A stretch of 64,000 nt of DNA from Sympetrum striolatum. Lineage: Eukaryota > Arthropoda > Insecta > Odonata > Libellulidae. The position numbers and the translations under genes were made by a program. Numbering within the stretch: position 1 is the first letter of the stretch; every line of letters starts with the position of its first letter. The DNA is taken from the NCBI GenBank assembly GCA_947579665.1, contig OX388341.1, positions 4,278,001 through 4,342,000 on the forward strand, written 5' to 3'. This document shows positions 33,656-46,400 of the stretch, in pieces. The notes under the pieces are model-generated. The model did no database searches. It had not been told where the DNA came from and saw nothing but the letters and a program-made list of their open reading frames with translations.

Positions 33656-35145
33656 ATGGAAAGCAGAGCACGGCCACCGCTGGAGGATTCCCACATCTCA
33701 AGGTAAGGATCGCCGTCTTACAGGTGAGAGGGTGGTAGGTTTTTTAGAAAAGGGCCCGACAAAGGGCGTTAGTGAAACAGGCCTGCATTAAAGTTTGGGG
33801 GGAGTAGGAAATTTTGTGAAGTAGGGCCCACTTGATGGGCGATAGAGAAATTTGCGTTTGGGGGGAGTGGGGAAATTGAAGTGTCCGGTATTACACACAC
33901 AAATACAGACAGGCTCGACAGCCATTAACGAATAAATTTAGTTTTCTTAAAAGTCTCTCTCTCTCTATCTTTTCCGTGGCAATGGTTTTCATGCCATTGT
34001 CACACCATGGTTTTATAGGGCTGGTTAATTGCAACTGTCGCGAGCGTCCCAATCCCCCGAAAAGTTTATGGTAACAGTTGCAGTTTTCTGGCGAAATCCC
34101 TCCATTTAAAAAAAAAAAGGGAAAACGAGCTGTGCACGGTACGTCATTACGTGGCTTGGAAACTCGTGCAAAATCTCTTTATTTGTAATCTCTTATTTAA
34201 TAACTGGTAAGAAATTGAGTTTTTTAAATTAATTTTTTGAAACTGAATGATTGACACATTAACCTACGAAACTGTACCAATGAGTTTTAATATTTTTTGT
34301 TTGATTTCCAGAAACAAGGAAAATTTGTCAACAAGCGACAGGAAATTCAACGCCCTGAAGAACTTTTTTCCGGATAAACGTCTGGGTACGTAAATTACAA
34401 TTTTTTGAAGTTTGTTTGAAATCTCTCCTTAGATGTTGAAGCTTTTCTAAAAGTGTGTTGTAGCTAAGTAATGTTATTATTAGAATGAATTTTCTGTAGT
34501 CCTTAAGGTTAATCTCGTTAAAGCTAAAGAAGGCTTGAATGTAGTTTTCCTAACTTTCAATTGAAAAATTATTTTCAGAACGGTGATAGTAATCAAAACT
34601 TATAAGATATGCTGATTCAAAAATGAATTTAAAAAATTCCATTTACTCGGCTATTTATAAACTGCAATGGTTAGTTCAAAAATGTTTAGCTTTTTTATTC
34701 ATTAAAATACTCTTGATGGGATTAAACAATGTCGAGTCTAACTATTTTTATTCAAAAGCCTCTTTGTTAATGTTCTCAGAATATGCTGCATATCAAGCCA
34801 GCACCTTAGAAAGTGATTGCTATTATATGGCTGCCAGTAAAGATATTTCTTTCTTTTAATATGACTAGGAATAATCTAAAGAAAACCAATGGAATTTACA
34901 TTCTCGAAATTACATCGTAATAATATATATTCTCGAAATTATATCGTAATATGTAATACAGGCTTTCTATTCTTCCAGGAATTCCTCCAGTTTGGTGTGC
35001 TTCTTTTCCATCAGTGGGATTCCAAGATTTTATGCTAATAGCTTCTGATATTTTCATTGTAATTGTTAATAATAAATGCTTTGAGATAAATTATATCGGC
35101 TTCAAATTATTCATTGCGGAAATGGGACTCAGACCATTTCTGTAA
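33656..35145 (+). CDS. Candidate unknown gene (2-3 short exons)
   Basis: Exon a 33656-33702 starts at ATG and ends ag|gtaagg (phase 2). Exon b 34312-34385 follows ttgatttccag and ends g|gtacgt (phase 1), encoding NKENLSTSDRKFNALKNFFP. Exon c 34979-35145 follows attcttccag, is in phase, and runs 54 codons to TAA. The joined product would be 95 aa. I do not recognise it. Exon b ends in phase 1, which also fits LIN37 exon 2 at 40527, so a and b could be alternative 5' exons of LIN37 spliced over 6 kb. Exon c contains AATAAA and may be chance. Confidence 0.35.
33703..34311 (+). other. Intron of the candidate gene
   Basis: Holds a short internal duplication: gtttggggggagt at 33794-33806 and 33857-33869, with following gaaatt...gaag. 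Near 33957 it holds a (tc)n run, and around 33985 a small inverted pair (ggcaatgg/ccattgtc). No protein signal. Confidence 0.35.
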
Positions 35146-35806
35146 TTAAACTTTGGATATATTCTTTGCGACTCTGTTCTTAGTGTTTCCTTGCAAAGCA
35201 CCCAGTTATTGAGGATAGGTTCAATATATTGCTAATGCTGTTTTCGCGCAAGAACGCGGAACTTAAATAAAACAGATTAAAATCACGATGGGCAGTAGTG
35301 GCCGGTGATTTGGACCTCACTGCAAAATGGTGTTTTCCCTGGGAAACGAAGCATACCACTTGACTTATTAAAAACGGTAAACATCCTTACTTGGAATCCA
35401 ATTACATCTATATTGAAAACAAATTGTAGACATTGGTCCCCTTGATCACATGATAGTTTCTATTCCTGGGGAAGAGATTGAAAACCTGTTCGCACAGTTT
35501 GTATTTAAAATCTAATTTGATTTTACGTGATCGCTTATTTCTCTAATAGCAAGCTACGCTACAAGTGCTTTTCTCTTTGGACATAAAATTTCAGAAGTTG
35601 ATGAGTCTTATTTTTTACTAATTTTTCCACATAATTTTCTTTCATATATTATTGGTAACAATTTTCATAAAATCAAAGCAAATGTTCATCAGGTATTAAA
35701 AGGTTTGTAAATAACTGATTGTCATTGTCTGGCGTTTTCTGTAAATACTGTATTTTAATTCGGCAATCACACAACCATTCTCTATAGAAATTTGAAAGAA
35801 TTGGTT
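35146..35806. other. AT-rich DNA, nothing recognised
   Basis: No repeat partner, RNA gene or meaningful frame. Confidence 0.35.
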
Positions 35807-35810
35807 CTCT

Positions 35811-35921
35811 GGAACGCAGCGGTGGAGATTTCATATGACGACGTTTCGCGGCGGTACTGCTGGCTTCTTCAGGTCGGACTTCCGGAAACGTCATCATACG
35901 AAATGACCACCGCTGCGTTCC
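35811..35921 (-). repeat. Palindrome with 37-bp arms and a Penelope/hammerhead-like loop
   Basis: Arms 35811-35847 and 35885-35921 are reverse complements with about four mismatches around a 37-base centre. On the minus strand 35843-35872 reads CTGAAGAAGCCAGCAGTACC then GCCGCGAAAC. The ends are hammerhead core strings (CTGANGA and GAAA), but the stem II pairing has decayed. This arrangement resembles ends of Penelope-like elements. No reverse transcriptase of that type is nearby. Confidence 0.6.
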
Positions 35922-36354
35922 CGAGAGCAAAAATGGAATTAAAAAAATTGTTTGTAATACTACCATCTTCCTTTGAAAGAGGTGGCTGTTTTGGCAAATA
36001 CAACACAATTCTTACATTTTTAGAAGTCATTGGCATATTGTTTTCTTTGTAAGCAATTTCATTCTGTTTGCATTCTTCAGTTTTTTACTTATCAATTTTG
36101 AGGCAATTTTCTTCTAATAATTCCATCAAGCCTTTCTTATTTAATAGAATTAATATTTTTTGGATGAAACTTACAACTTCATAACGCTTAATAAATTTAA
36201 TAAAATCTTTTGTATGGCTGAGAAAAACGTTGCAGGTTAGGGACAGCTGACAAAAATAATAGACGTTGTCTGATGATGCTGTGCCGCTGTCAATGGTCCA
36301 ATGTATCTCAAAAGAGGGACTACGAATCCAAATGAAAGAACGAGTTTGCAGTAT

Positions 36355-36993
36355 ATTGCGTTACAAAACCCTGAATGTGGTTCCCATACATAAAGGGGGC
36401 AGTAAAAAACTAATAAAGAATTATCGACCAATAAGTCTAACGAGCGTAATCTGTAAAATCTTCGAAAAAATAGTTGCCGATTATCTGAAGGATTTTTGGG
36501 AAAAAGAGGGATGGATTAACCGATATCAACATGGTTTTAGAAAGATTTTTTCGTGTGAATCGCAGATTTTAGGATTACTACACGATTTAGTTAATGCTCA
36601 GGAAATGTGAGAACAGGTCGATGCAGTAGTTATTGATTTAGCAAAAGCGTTTGACGTTGTAGACCATGAAATTTTATTACAGAAAGTGAGCACAATGAAC
36701 TTAGATCCAAGAGTAATAAGATGGATAGATTCTTTTATCAAAAGTAGGAAACAGAATAAAAATTGGAAATAAGTTATCCGATGAAATCACAGTAACATCA
36801 GGCGTAGGTCAAGGTGCGTGCTGGGGCCTTTACTCTTCTTAATATTTATTAATGACTTACCAACGGGAATAAAATCAAAAATTCGTTTATTCGCAGACGA
36901 TTGTATTATATATAGGAATATAAAAAACGAGAACGATTGCTTGGGACTTCTAGAGGATTTAAATGCCTTAAATAGCTGGGTTGCGTCTAATCT
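36355..36993 (+). pseudogene. LINE reverse-transcriptase fragment, 5' portion
   Basis: The translation includes VVPIHKGGSKKLIKNYRPIS, YQHGFRK, VIDLAKAFDVVDHEILLQK, then after frame breaks LLFLIFINDLP and LFADDCIIY. These are reverse-transcriptase motifs of a LINE different from the Jockey element at 29.5 kb. Breaks occur near 36608 and 36765-36830. The reading is interrupted at 36993 by a Helentron-like insertion and resumes at 38188. Confidence 0.8.
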
Positions 36994-38182
36994 ATAAAGC
37001 AGAAATTCTGTGGGTTTGTGTGTTTGTGGGTTTGTTTGTTTGTCTTGGATTGGAGTCCACACCGTTTGCCCGATTTGTCTCAAACTCTGCACACGTGTCC
37101 TCTGATATCAGGAAGGAAGTACTGTCTCATTTTTATTCAAGAATTTTGCTGGGTTCGATCCAAGATCGCTCAGATAGATTTTCATAAGGAATACACGTAA
37201 GCTTCACTTTTATCGGTTGCAAGCTTTATTTCTTTTGAAGAAATTAATTAAAAGGAATAGTCTTACATTAATAGAATACAGAATAGAATACATTGAATAA
37301 ATATTCTTATTTTGGTCCTGAAATCTTACTTTTGATTAGAATTTGCGAGAATATCGATAAAATATACAAAGATTTTGTGAAAATTCGAGGCTATAAACAA
37401 CTCATCCCCCCGACTGATCCTATTGTTGAATCCGAGCTCATGTTTTATCCAGAAAAAATGCTCGAGGACTTTAGGCCCATAAAGCTGATGTTTGAAGAAG
37501 ACGATATATTACATGGATAACGAAAAATTTTCTGTAAGAAGGTAACCAGCAATTGCAGGTACGTGATTACAGTCAGGATATTACCAGCTCATGGATGAGG
37601 GAAGTTAGATGTCTCGTATGATATAAAGCAAACATTCTTTGGGTTTGTACTTTTTTTGTATATTGTGTGTCTTCGATTTTGATACAAACCGTTTGCCAGA
37701 TTCGCGTCAAACTTTGCCTACGTGTTTTCTGGGACCAGGAAGGATGTGCTGTCTCAATTTTATTCGATAATAATTTTTCTGGGTTTGAACCAAGATCGTT
37801 CAGATTGGTTTCCTATATATATTGGTTTGCTATATTTCTTTTGAAGATTTAAAATAGAAAAATAGTCCTGCAGAGTCGAGACAAGAAGCAAAATAACGGA
37901 AATTAAGTGAATATTCTAATTTTGATCGTGAAATTTTGTTTCCGAATCGAAATTTCGACAAAATAAGCGTGAATTTTCCAAAATTTTTGAGGTTGTAAAC
38001 AGCCAATCCTCCCGACGATCAATGCGATTGTTGAGCCGAGCTCATGAATTTTCCTGTATAGTAAGAATAGCATAGGATTTTGGACTGTATTCTAAAGGGA
38101 ATTTACGCATTGCACGACCGACAACTTGAATTTAATCTACTTCTAAATTCCCCATTGAAAATCAACGGGCGCTTCAGCTAGT
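36994..38182 (+). mobile_element. Helitron/Helentron-like non-autonomous element, two tandem copies
   Basis: Unit 1 starts tataaagcagaaattctgtg then ggtttgtgtgtttg, about 36995. Unit 2 starts tgatataaagcaaacattct at 37618. They share caccgtttgcc / aaccgtttgcc, caagatcg, and the gaggctataaacaac / gaggttgtaaacagcc block. The 3' end cgggcgcttcagctagt (38166-38182) has the GC-rich stretch plus CTAGT seen at ends of this class. The element splits a LINE open frame, and the same family recurs inverted at 62688-63516. Confidence 0.6.
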
Positions 38183-38187
38183 AAATT

Positions 38188-38541
38188 ATAAATTAATACA
38201 AATAAATGTAAAGTCATCAGTTTCAATAGAAGTAAATGTCAACACGCATATCATCTGGGGGGGGGGGGAATTCTGCCTTGTGAGTATACGGTAAAATACT
38301 TAGGTTTAACATTCAGTAGGGACTTGAAATGGAACGAACACATAGAGCGAATAATTTTGAAAGCCAACAAAGCATTAAACTTCCTAGTGCGTACTCTTAA
38401 TAAATCAAATAAGAATGTTAAGGAGGCTGCGTACGAATCATTTGTTAGGCCAATCTTGGAATATGGTTAATGCCTATGGGACCCGCATAAGGTAGGTTTA
38501 AAGCGAAAAATAGAAAAGGTACAGATTCGTCTTAGGCAGAT
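38188..38541 (+). pseudogene. LINE reverse-transcriptase fragment, 3' portion
   Basis: Continues the interrupted LINE: NTNKCKVISFNRS, VKYLGLTFSRDLKWNEHI, then SFVRPILEYG, with frame damage at a G-run (38259-38268) and a stop after ILEYG. It ends where the terminal gcaagctacattttactc of the tRNA-like family begins. Confidence 0.75.
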
Positions 38542-39250
38542 ATGCAAGCTACATTTTACTCGTATATGTACATTTCTTTACTTTAATGGAAGCATACATC
38601 TGAAATTAGTAGTGAAGAAAGTGATGTGGATTTCAAGTATGAAATTAACAGTATTATATACCCAATATGATTTATTCCACCCCAAAAACAGTAATTTGGG
38701 TTTAATCGGCCATTATTGACTCAAAATCAATACTACCTTGAGTACTTATTATCTTGACTAATAACCAAATACCAAGATTTATCTATAAATGTGCATGTTA
38801 TATGCATACATATATATAATTTATAATGATACTTATCAACATTAGCAGATAAACACTCAACTTTGTATTAATCTTGAAAATGATTCAGTCAAATTTTCCA
38901 AATTATGTGTATTAGATAACTTTAATGATTGAAGAACTAATAAGAATATGGCCCCATGGGGGCCACCAAGTGGTGGAGGCCCGGGGCCACTGACCCCCCC
39001 CTTAATCCGGCCATGAATACCGCCATATGAAAGGTGTTCACAAGTTTTCTCCCGTACCCATAACCAGTAGGTCGGTTAACGAACTATCTAACATTGTGGA
39101 CTTCTTCTGCGACCACAAGGAGAAAGGCATACACAATTTTGACAGGTTAGATGGAAGGTCGGGGGGCCCCATATTGGGGTCCATAGGGTCCCATACAATA
39201 ATGTTGCGTAGGGCCCCAACACTATAAGAACGGGCCTATCACGTCCGAAA
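38542..39250. other. Terminal fragment of tRNA-like family plus GC-rich repeat ends
   Basis: 38548-38566 is the shared terminus noted at 15530-15962. At 38950-39005 there is ggccccatgggggccaccaa with following ggcccggggcc and ccccccc. At 39160-39235 there are more ggggcccc / gggcct strings. These look like ends of an unidentified DNA element; the frame between them (39027-39227) has no recognised motif. Confidence 0.3.
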
Positions 39251-39285
39251 ATATAACTTAATCACGGAAAAGGTATAGAAAATGT

Positions 39286-39450
39286 GGTAAATTTCTAGTT
39301 TCACACAGTCAGCCTTTTTTTTTTCTCAAGTGGTTTTGGCCCGATTTCGACGATATTTTAGGGGGTGGTAAATTTCTAGTTAATTTACCGAAAAGGGTAA
39401 ATTTGTGTGAAACTAGAAATTTACCTAACAGGTAAATTTTAGAAATTTAC
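39286..39450. repeat. 22-bp perfect inverted repeat with nested copies
   Basis: 39286-39307 (ggtaaatttctagtttcaca then ca) is the exact reverse complement of 39404-39425. Further direct and inverted copies of ggtaaattt occur at 39367-39388 and 39431-39450. Probably a small MITE-like element. Confidence 0.65.
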
Positions 39451-40380
39451 CGAAAATGTAATTCCACGACATACGTTGTCATCCTGACAAATTTCATCAA
39501 AATCCTAAGACAGTATTTGCGAGATGTTGTAGTAGACAGACAGTACGACAAGCAATTTCTTTTTTTTTAATAGCTGTGTTGGGCTCAGTATCACTTTAAA
39601 TTCCCAAATCTACGTTTCATGAAACTTCATGCTATGTAAAAACGTGATTCCGCGATAGATTTATACAAGCATCGATTTATCATTCAGACATACTATGTAT
39701 TTAGATTGTACCCATCATACCTGAAGAAACACTTCTCATATCTCTTAACTTAACAAACATAGCGGTCGACTCTTGGCGCTGAATTTTTCTGTGTATTAAG
39801 ATCATTTAGCCGAATTAGCCCATTTAGTCACGCTTGACGCGATTGTAATATCCTCTGGCGGAATGAATTGGAAGTTGGAGGGCATCTTTGTTTCAAACAG
39901 TAACGTAAGCCCTTGTCAACTAATTTGAGGGTCAGTTTACTTATCTAAAAGGTACACTATATTTATGAATTCAAAAATATTGCTTGATAAACGCTAATAT
40001 TGTTTAATATCTTTCAAAGAACTTGAAAATGGTTTACATGACTATTTTATGTATTACGGTTCCGAATGAGTTTCTCTTTGGCATATCTTGTTTCCAAACA
40101 TTTCTGAATTATTTTTTTGTTTTCATTCTCCATATATGCATCAAAAATTTACAATGATCTAGTCTTGTACTTTGTTATCTTAGTTAGAATGTTATGGGAT
40201 TGACTTTAGTGATATCTAAAATTGTGACTTTTATCTCTCTTGACTTGGTAACTGATCGACTGGATTGATTTACTGTACTACTACGATACTATTTTTGAAA
40301 ATCGATTCATGACTGCAAGTCTGTTTCAAATTAAAACCCAATCTTTCTATTGTTTACTTATAAATAATGAGAAGAAAGCC
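39451..40380. other. Upstream of LIN37, no clear promoter
   Basis: AT-rich, no TATA or initiator that I could defend. The LIN37 frame is open back to an ATG at 40309, giving an alternative 24-residue N-terminal extension, but ATG 40381 has the better context. Confidence 0.35.
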
Positions 40381-40453
40381 ATGGGGAAGAAAAGAAAAGT
40401 GACTCCTATCAGTCGTGGCAGGTCGGATTCCAAGGAAGAAAAATCGCCTCCAG
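40381..40453 (+). CDS. LIN37: LIN37 exon 1 (coding start)
   Basis: Encodes MGKKRKVTPISRGRSDSKEE and KSPP, ending CCAG|gtaatt in phase 1. An in-frame ATG at 40309 is possible but in a poorer context. Confidence 0.75.
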
Positions 40454-43400
40454 GTAATTTCATAGGAGTTTATTTTCCCAAAACGTTTTATGCTGACGTT
40501 AATAATTCGAAATGCCGTTTTTATAGGTGCAGATGATGTGATGGTGGCGCGCGATCGACTGAAAGGCGCTCTCCAGATTTTGATTGATCAAAGCGAAGAC
40601 TCATCCGAATGTAGCCATGACGAAGCCTCAGCTGCAGCAGCATCAGACGGTTATTTAAAGAGCCAGGTTCATATCCATTCTCCTAAAAAGTAAGTAAATT
40701 ATATTTTTGTGGGAACTTAGGGAAGATGGAATAGGAATTCTCGTGAACGTAATTCCACCTTCAGTTTAAGCATGCACGTTATACTTTACAGAAAATGATT
40801 TTCCCACAATTTAATTTTATAATAATGTTTCATTTCCATATCATCAAGTTTCTTTTTATAATCGCTGTTTTTGTCGTTAATTCAATATGTTTTCAGGGAA
40901 AACATTCAAGCTGCTCTTGGATCATCTCTGGGCTCCATGCATAATAGAGGACAAAGGAAAAGACGGCGAAGGGGAGAGGTACCCGTTGGTGATGCTGCAT
41001 ATCATCACACCTATGTCATGAAGTTATATGATCGTAGTGTGGACCTTGCTCAATTCAGGGAAGATACTCCTTTATATCCCGTGTGCAGAGCATGGATGGC
41101 TAATCAACCTAGAAACACAACATTAGCCATAAAGTAAGTATAAGTCGGTTATTAAGTTGCTCAGTGTTTCTTGGAAAAGGTTATTTTCTAAGGGTATTGC
41201 TATTGGTGTGATCGTGTAGCAGTCCTGCCTATTTCTTCCTCATTGTTTTAATGTCTGCTATAAACATGATAACACCTTCATATCCAAGTATAATGTTGGT
41301 TTTAAGAATGAACATTTGAGTGACTTTTTGAACTCTCTTTTTCTGAGAAAAGTTTCTTCCACTATCTGATTCTGACTTGTTCAAACTCAATATCATTATG
41401 AAAATTTACTTTAACTTTACTTTTAAGTATTTTCTTACCTTATTATTTGGTATTCAGTTTGAAATTAGTAGTATAGATTTGTTGATAACTCTCTTAGAAG
41501 GAGAACTTGTTGCCTCTGCAAGAATTCAATGCTATTTTTTCATGAAATTTATTGGCACTCCTTACTATTTGTTTCTCAATCGCATGATTTGCTAATTCCT
41601 ATTGTGTTAAGTAAACCAATAAATGCAGTTTGAAATGACTAATGGCAAGATAAATAGAAGCAACTTTAGTTACAGGACATACTCAATTGCTTTAAGTGTA
41701 CATACATAGTGTCACACAAGGATATAGACGCAATCCTTTTAAACTCTCTGAGGGCATCATGAAATAAGTCAGCCACATGTGAGATAGAGTTCTCATTATC
41801 CTTGGTAATGTGGAATAATACATGTAATTATTGCTAAAATTAGGTATCTGAAAAAGGTTCACTGCTCTGGTATTGAAAGTAGGTACATGAATTTTTAGTT
41901 CTTCAAGTAGATCATAGGAGTCAACATAATCGTTACACAGTCTGCATAGAAATGTAAGATCAAGTACTGCCTGCCGATGTTTAAGCTCCGTTATTGTACT
42001 AATTTTATTACACAGTTCCTTATAATCTACTCCTGGTTTTAAGCAAACTAATCAGAATAACTTTTTCTGTACTCTTTCAATGCGGTTGATATATTTATTG
42101 CAGAATTAAACTCTAATATTGGTCTGACTAGTGCACAGTATAACATATGCAGGACATGGATATTTTTGATTCCTCTGGTATAAAGATTTAAAAATCCTAG
42201 AGTTTTGATGCTTCTGCTGAAGATATGATAATCATATTTGAAAGTACTGTCCATGTGTACTCCAAGGTCCTTTACCATTTTTGATCTTGGTATAATCTCT
42301 TTTAAAATAGAGTTCTCAAAAAAATTGTTTCACTTTTATGAGTGATTGACAAGGTATTGCATTTATCATCATATAATTATGCTTACACCAGTGGCAAAGC
42401 AAGGAGGGGGGGTTTGGTTTCAAACCCCCCCAAGAGTCAAGTTCAATGACTAGCTCTGTAATTTTTTCTGCCTAAGAGTACAAAACCCCAATAATCACGC
42501 AAGTCTTATAAATACACTGCTAATCATGTGTTATTTGATAAATTCAGCGAAAGCTTCGCATACATGTAAATATGGCTAAGGTGCTATTTTCGGTAGCAGT
42601 GTAGGCCTAGAGCTGACATTGATATCAATGGCTATGATACGAGTGTTTCGCACACTATGTTCAACGTGTGCACTTCTTAAGCCTATCTTTTAGTTAGATG
42701 ACTCACACCCTAAGATAAGATTCTGATGAGAAAAATTCGAAAGTGCTGATTCGTTTACTCCTCGCAAAAACACAAGGGAACATTCGAGAAGTTATTCGAA
42801 ACTTACATCCTGAAAACAGAGATTAAGATTTCATTTGAGAGACAAACAGATTGATAAAACGCTCAGATCTTCTGCATGTGACTGTTTTGAGGGTGTGAAT
42901 GCAAAGCTAGGCTCGTGAGTAGTGCTTATGAGAAATTCACAGTTCAAAGGAGAGTTTAGTTTGGATTTCAGAAGGTACAGATTTTAAAAATTCTTTTCAG
43001 TCTGTTAATAGCTCGAGACAGGGACGGATCCAGGGGGTAGGTCCTGGGGGTCCGGACCCCCCCCCCCCAAAATTTCACTTGTGCCTATTTTTCGAAAATG
43101 AAACTCGAATAATGCAAATAAAACACAATTTAATAAGCAATCACTAGCGAAAAAATTAGAGTTTGTCTAACACAATTTTAACGTCACGTTTTGTGAAAGC
43201 CGAAATATCTTCTATTTTTAAATTTTTCGATTGTCCCCCCCCAAAATTTTTTTCTAGATCCGTACCTGGCTCGAGACCTATATTGGAAAAATTTAAGTTA
43301 ATGGCTATGTGGTTTTTTTTTGAAAATGACCATTATTAGATGCATAAATTAGGATTGTCTTATATTAGGGCTGTTATCGGAGGGCACATCTCAAGATGAG

Positions 43401-46400
43401 TGTAGCGACAACTCCAAAGGTGCTGGTTCCTTTATTTAGTATTCTAGACAATTAAAAGTCAGCACAGTAGACTCTTCATTACTCAGGATGATAGCAAATA
43501 TACTGACTCTATTTTATAATTACCTATTAATTTGATGTATATTTGCAACGATAATTCAATAACCAAATTTCCGTAGAAATTTGAAAAAATATTGGAGCAA
43601 TACAAGATTACTAACAATATACCATTTTGAAAGCAAATTAGTCAGTTGAAAGGTATTTTGCACGTATGTTACGAACAGATTTTTCGGAACTGTGACTTAA
43701 ATTCTTCAGCTTCCTTTTCGATGTAGCTTGTTTTTTCTGGTGATAGAATCTCATGGCTTATCCTGATAACCAATTTGTCATGCAATTTGAGATTGGAGAT
43801 TTCAATTCATGGAAAATTTTTGTTTTCTTTGAACACTCCATGCGTAAGATTGGGTTTGCATCAGCTCTCTACTGGTCAAACTACCTACCATGGATTTTTT
43901 TACCTAACTGTTACTTTGTCTAAATAATTGTTAGTTAACATCTTCATTCTTTCACCTTGGTATGTAACTTTAATCCTGGAAATTCAATTATAATATCAAC
44001 TATAAGCATGAGTCTACTGTATTTTTTAATGCAGCCAAATTTTTAATGTTCGGCATGTGACGTATTTAGTTGAATACTTAGCTAATACATAAATATCAAA
44101 GTCAAGCTTAACTGTAAGCCTACCAGAAAATTTCATCTTATATAAATGATTTTTTGCTTCTTAGAAGAGGAGGTAATTTTACAAACAACAATTGAGGTAT
44201 CTCCTAAGAAAGCTCGAGTGAATGATTTGTGCAATGCAGCTATGACACAACTAAAATGGAGATTCTGAGCAATCCATGGAAACTTTTTCTGTGATTTTGT
44301 GATTTTCTTATTTAAAATTTTTCATTCTTGGTTTTGAAATAAAAATCATAGTTTTTGAAAATGCTTTTTCATTATTTTTGAGTTTAGGTATTTACTGAAT
44401 TGAGAGATTCTCTTTTTGATAAAATGTCTTAGATATCAAATCTAATTAACTTCAGATTCCTGTAGCGAAATTCTGGCTGGGTGCATTTAAACCTTGTGCA
44501 ATGAGCTGTATATATACTCATCTTCTGGTGTTCTGCCTGTCGGCAGGTCCCACACACCACAACCGTCTCCACTTAAACCTGTCCCGGGCCTCCTCTTTGG
44601 TCTTCTTGTATCCTCCTCTCTTCACTTCATCTATTAATTTCAGCTTTCTTCTTCCTCTTCTCTTTTCTCCTTCCTTCTATGGCTGTAGTTAGAATCCCCT
44701 TCCCTCTTACAATATGTCTGACTTCCTTTTCTCTTTTGTATTGTGTGGAGTAATGTTCTTTCCATCTCTTCTAAGCACTTCATCACTTCTTATTCCATCT
44801 TATTCTCTCCATCTTCCTCCACACCCACATTTCAAAAGCATCAATCCTATCCTTCTCTTTTCTTCCCAAGGTCCATGTTCCTATATCCATATAACATAAC
44901 GCTCCATACATAACATTTCACCAATCTCTTCCTCAGTTCTAGATTAATACTACTGCAGATCACATTTCTCTTCTTATAGAAGGCTTCCTTTGCCATAGCT
45001 ATTCTTGTCTGTACTGCTCTTCCAATCCTCCGTCAGCATGCTCTCCAGATATCCTTTTAACCTGCTCTATTCTTCTTCCCTCATTTGTTACAACATTGAC
45101 AACTTCTCCGTCATTCACTCTCATAACTTTTGTTTTACTGGCGTTTATTCTCATCCCATATATATTACCATTCCTTCTTCTAAACATCTTATCGTTCCTT
45201 GGAGTGCCTGGTTATTATCGGCCAAGATTACCGTATCATCAGCAAATCTGATGTATTTTATTTCTCTTCCTCCAATACTTATCCCTTTTTCCTCATCCAG
45301 GGTGTATATACTATATCATTATTAGGTATATACTACATATCATTATTTTTATACATTGATGGTGTTTTCTTGGCAGTCGACATTTCAATGAAATTCCAAA
45401 ATCTGCTGAGGATATAGTCTAATAGCGAAAGATGTTAAAATAAGCATGGTGCGCCAATGTGGGGGATCTAATGAGTGGATGTTATGTTTTATATTGCTTG
45501 CCAAATAACCGTAACTACTTTTTCCTTCTCACGCTTTGCAACCTCTTGGAAGAAAGAACTCTCAAAGACTCGGGAAGTTTATATCTACAACACTAAAAAC
45601 TTGTAGTTCTGGAAGTGGAAGATCCTATTTGAAGTACGACCAGTAGCATAACTTGAGAACCAGTCGAACATTTTACCTTCAATTCCTATTGCTTTTAATT
45701 TATACAACAAAATGATGTGATTTATTTATTCAACAAAACGATGATACCTCTGTCAAAGGCTTTTGAGAAGTCAGTAAATATAGTATCAACCTGATATCCT
45801 TTATTCATTTTATCTTTCACAAAATGCTTGAAAACAAGGAGATTAGTGCCTGTAGACTTGCCAGCCCTAAAACCATGTTTTTTTATTTACAATTATGTCA
45901 TTCAGCATTGGAGAAAGTTTATTTTCAACTAGACTTTCAAGGATCTTTGCCAAACATAACTGGATTGTTATAGGTCTATAATTCTCAGTTTCAAACTAAT
46001 CTTTTGCTTTAAAAATTGGTATTACATAGCTGTGCTTAAGTAAATTTGGGAAAATACCAGTGGAAAGGGGTTTTTTTTTAAAGTATGTACAGTGGGTATG
46101 ACGAGGAATTTGAGCTGTTACGAAATATACAAGGTGGGATAAAGTGTGGTCCACATCCCTTACAAACATCTAATGAAAGTAGTTTCATTATAATATCACT
46201 TACAGAAATTGATAAGTTATTAAAATCAATTGACAGAGTAATTCAAGTCAGGTACAATAATATTTACAGGTCTTGCGTATACATCAGAGAAGTAGCCTGC
46301 AAACATATTAGCAGTGCCAAGCGTAGTATCACTAGTGAGATCTCTGTAGTGAATGGTGTTTGGTATCCCTTCTTATTACATTTACATGGTTCCAAAAACG

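Larger units (their letters stand above)
42389..45604 (+). mobile_element. hAT-like repeat family, copy B, inside a LINE
   Basis: The left terminus CAGTGGCAAAGCAAGGAGG at 42389 matches the terminus of copy C (CAGTGGCGCAGCGAGG on its strand). The body is collinear with copy A from 42715 on. It is enlarged by a 250-bp MITE (43019-43268) and an RTE LINE fragment (44518-45313). The right terminus is missing; sequence passes straight into LINE at 45605. Confidence 0.75.

Noticed and set aside
36250..36290. Third hammerhead core (gtctgatgatgctg)
   Set aside because: No GAAA core or stem II follows at a suitable distance.
42048..42278. Independent small gene on the minus strand
   Set aside because: It matches the C-terminal part of a LINE reverse transcriptase with frameshifts on either side.
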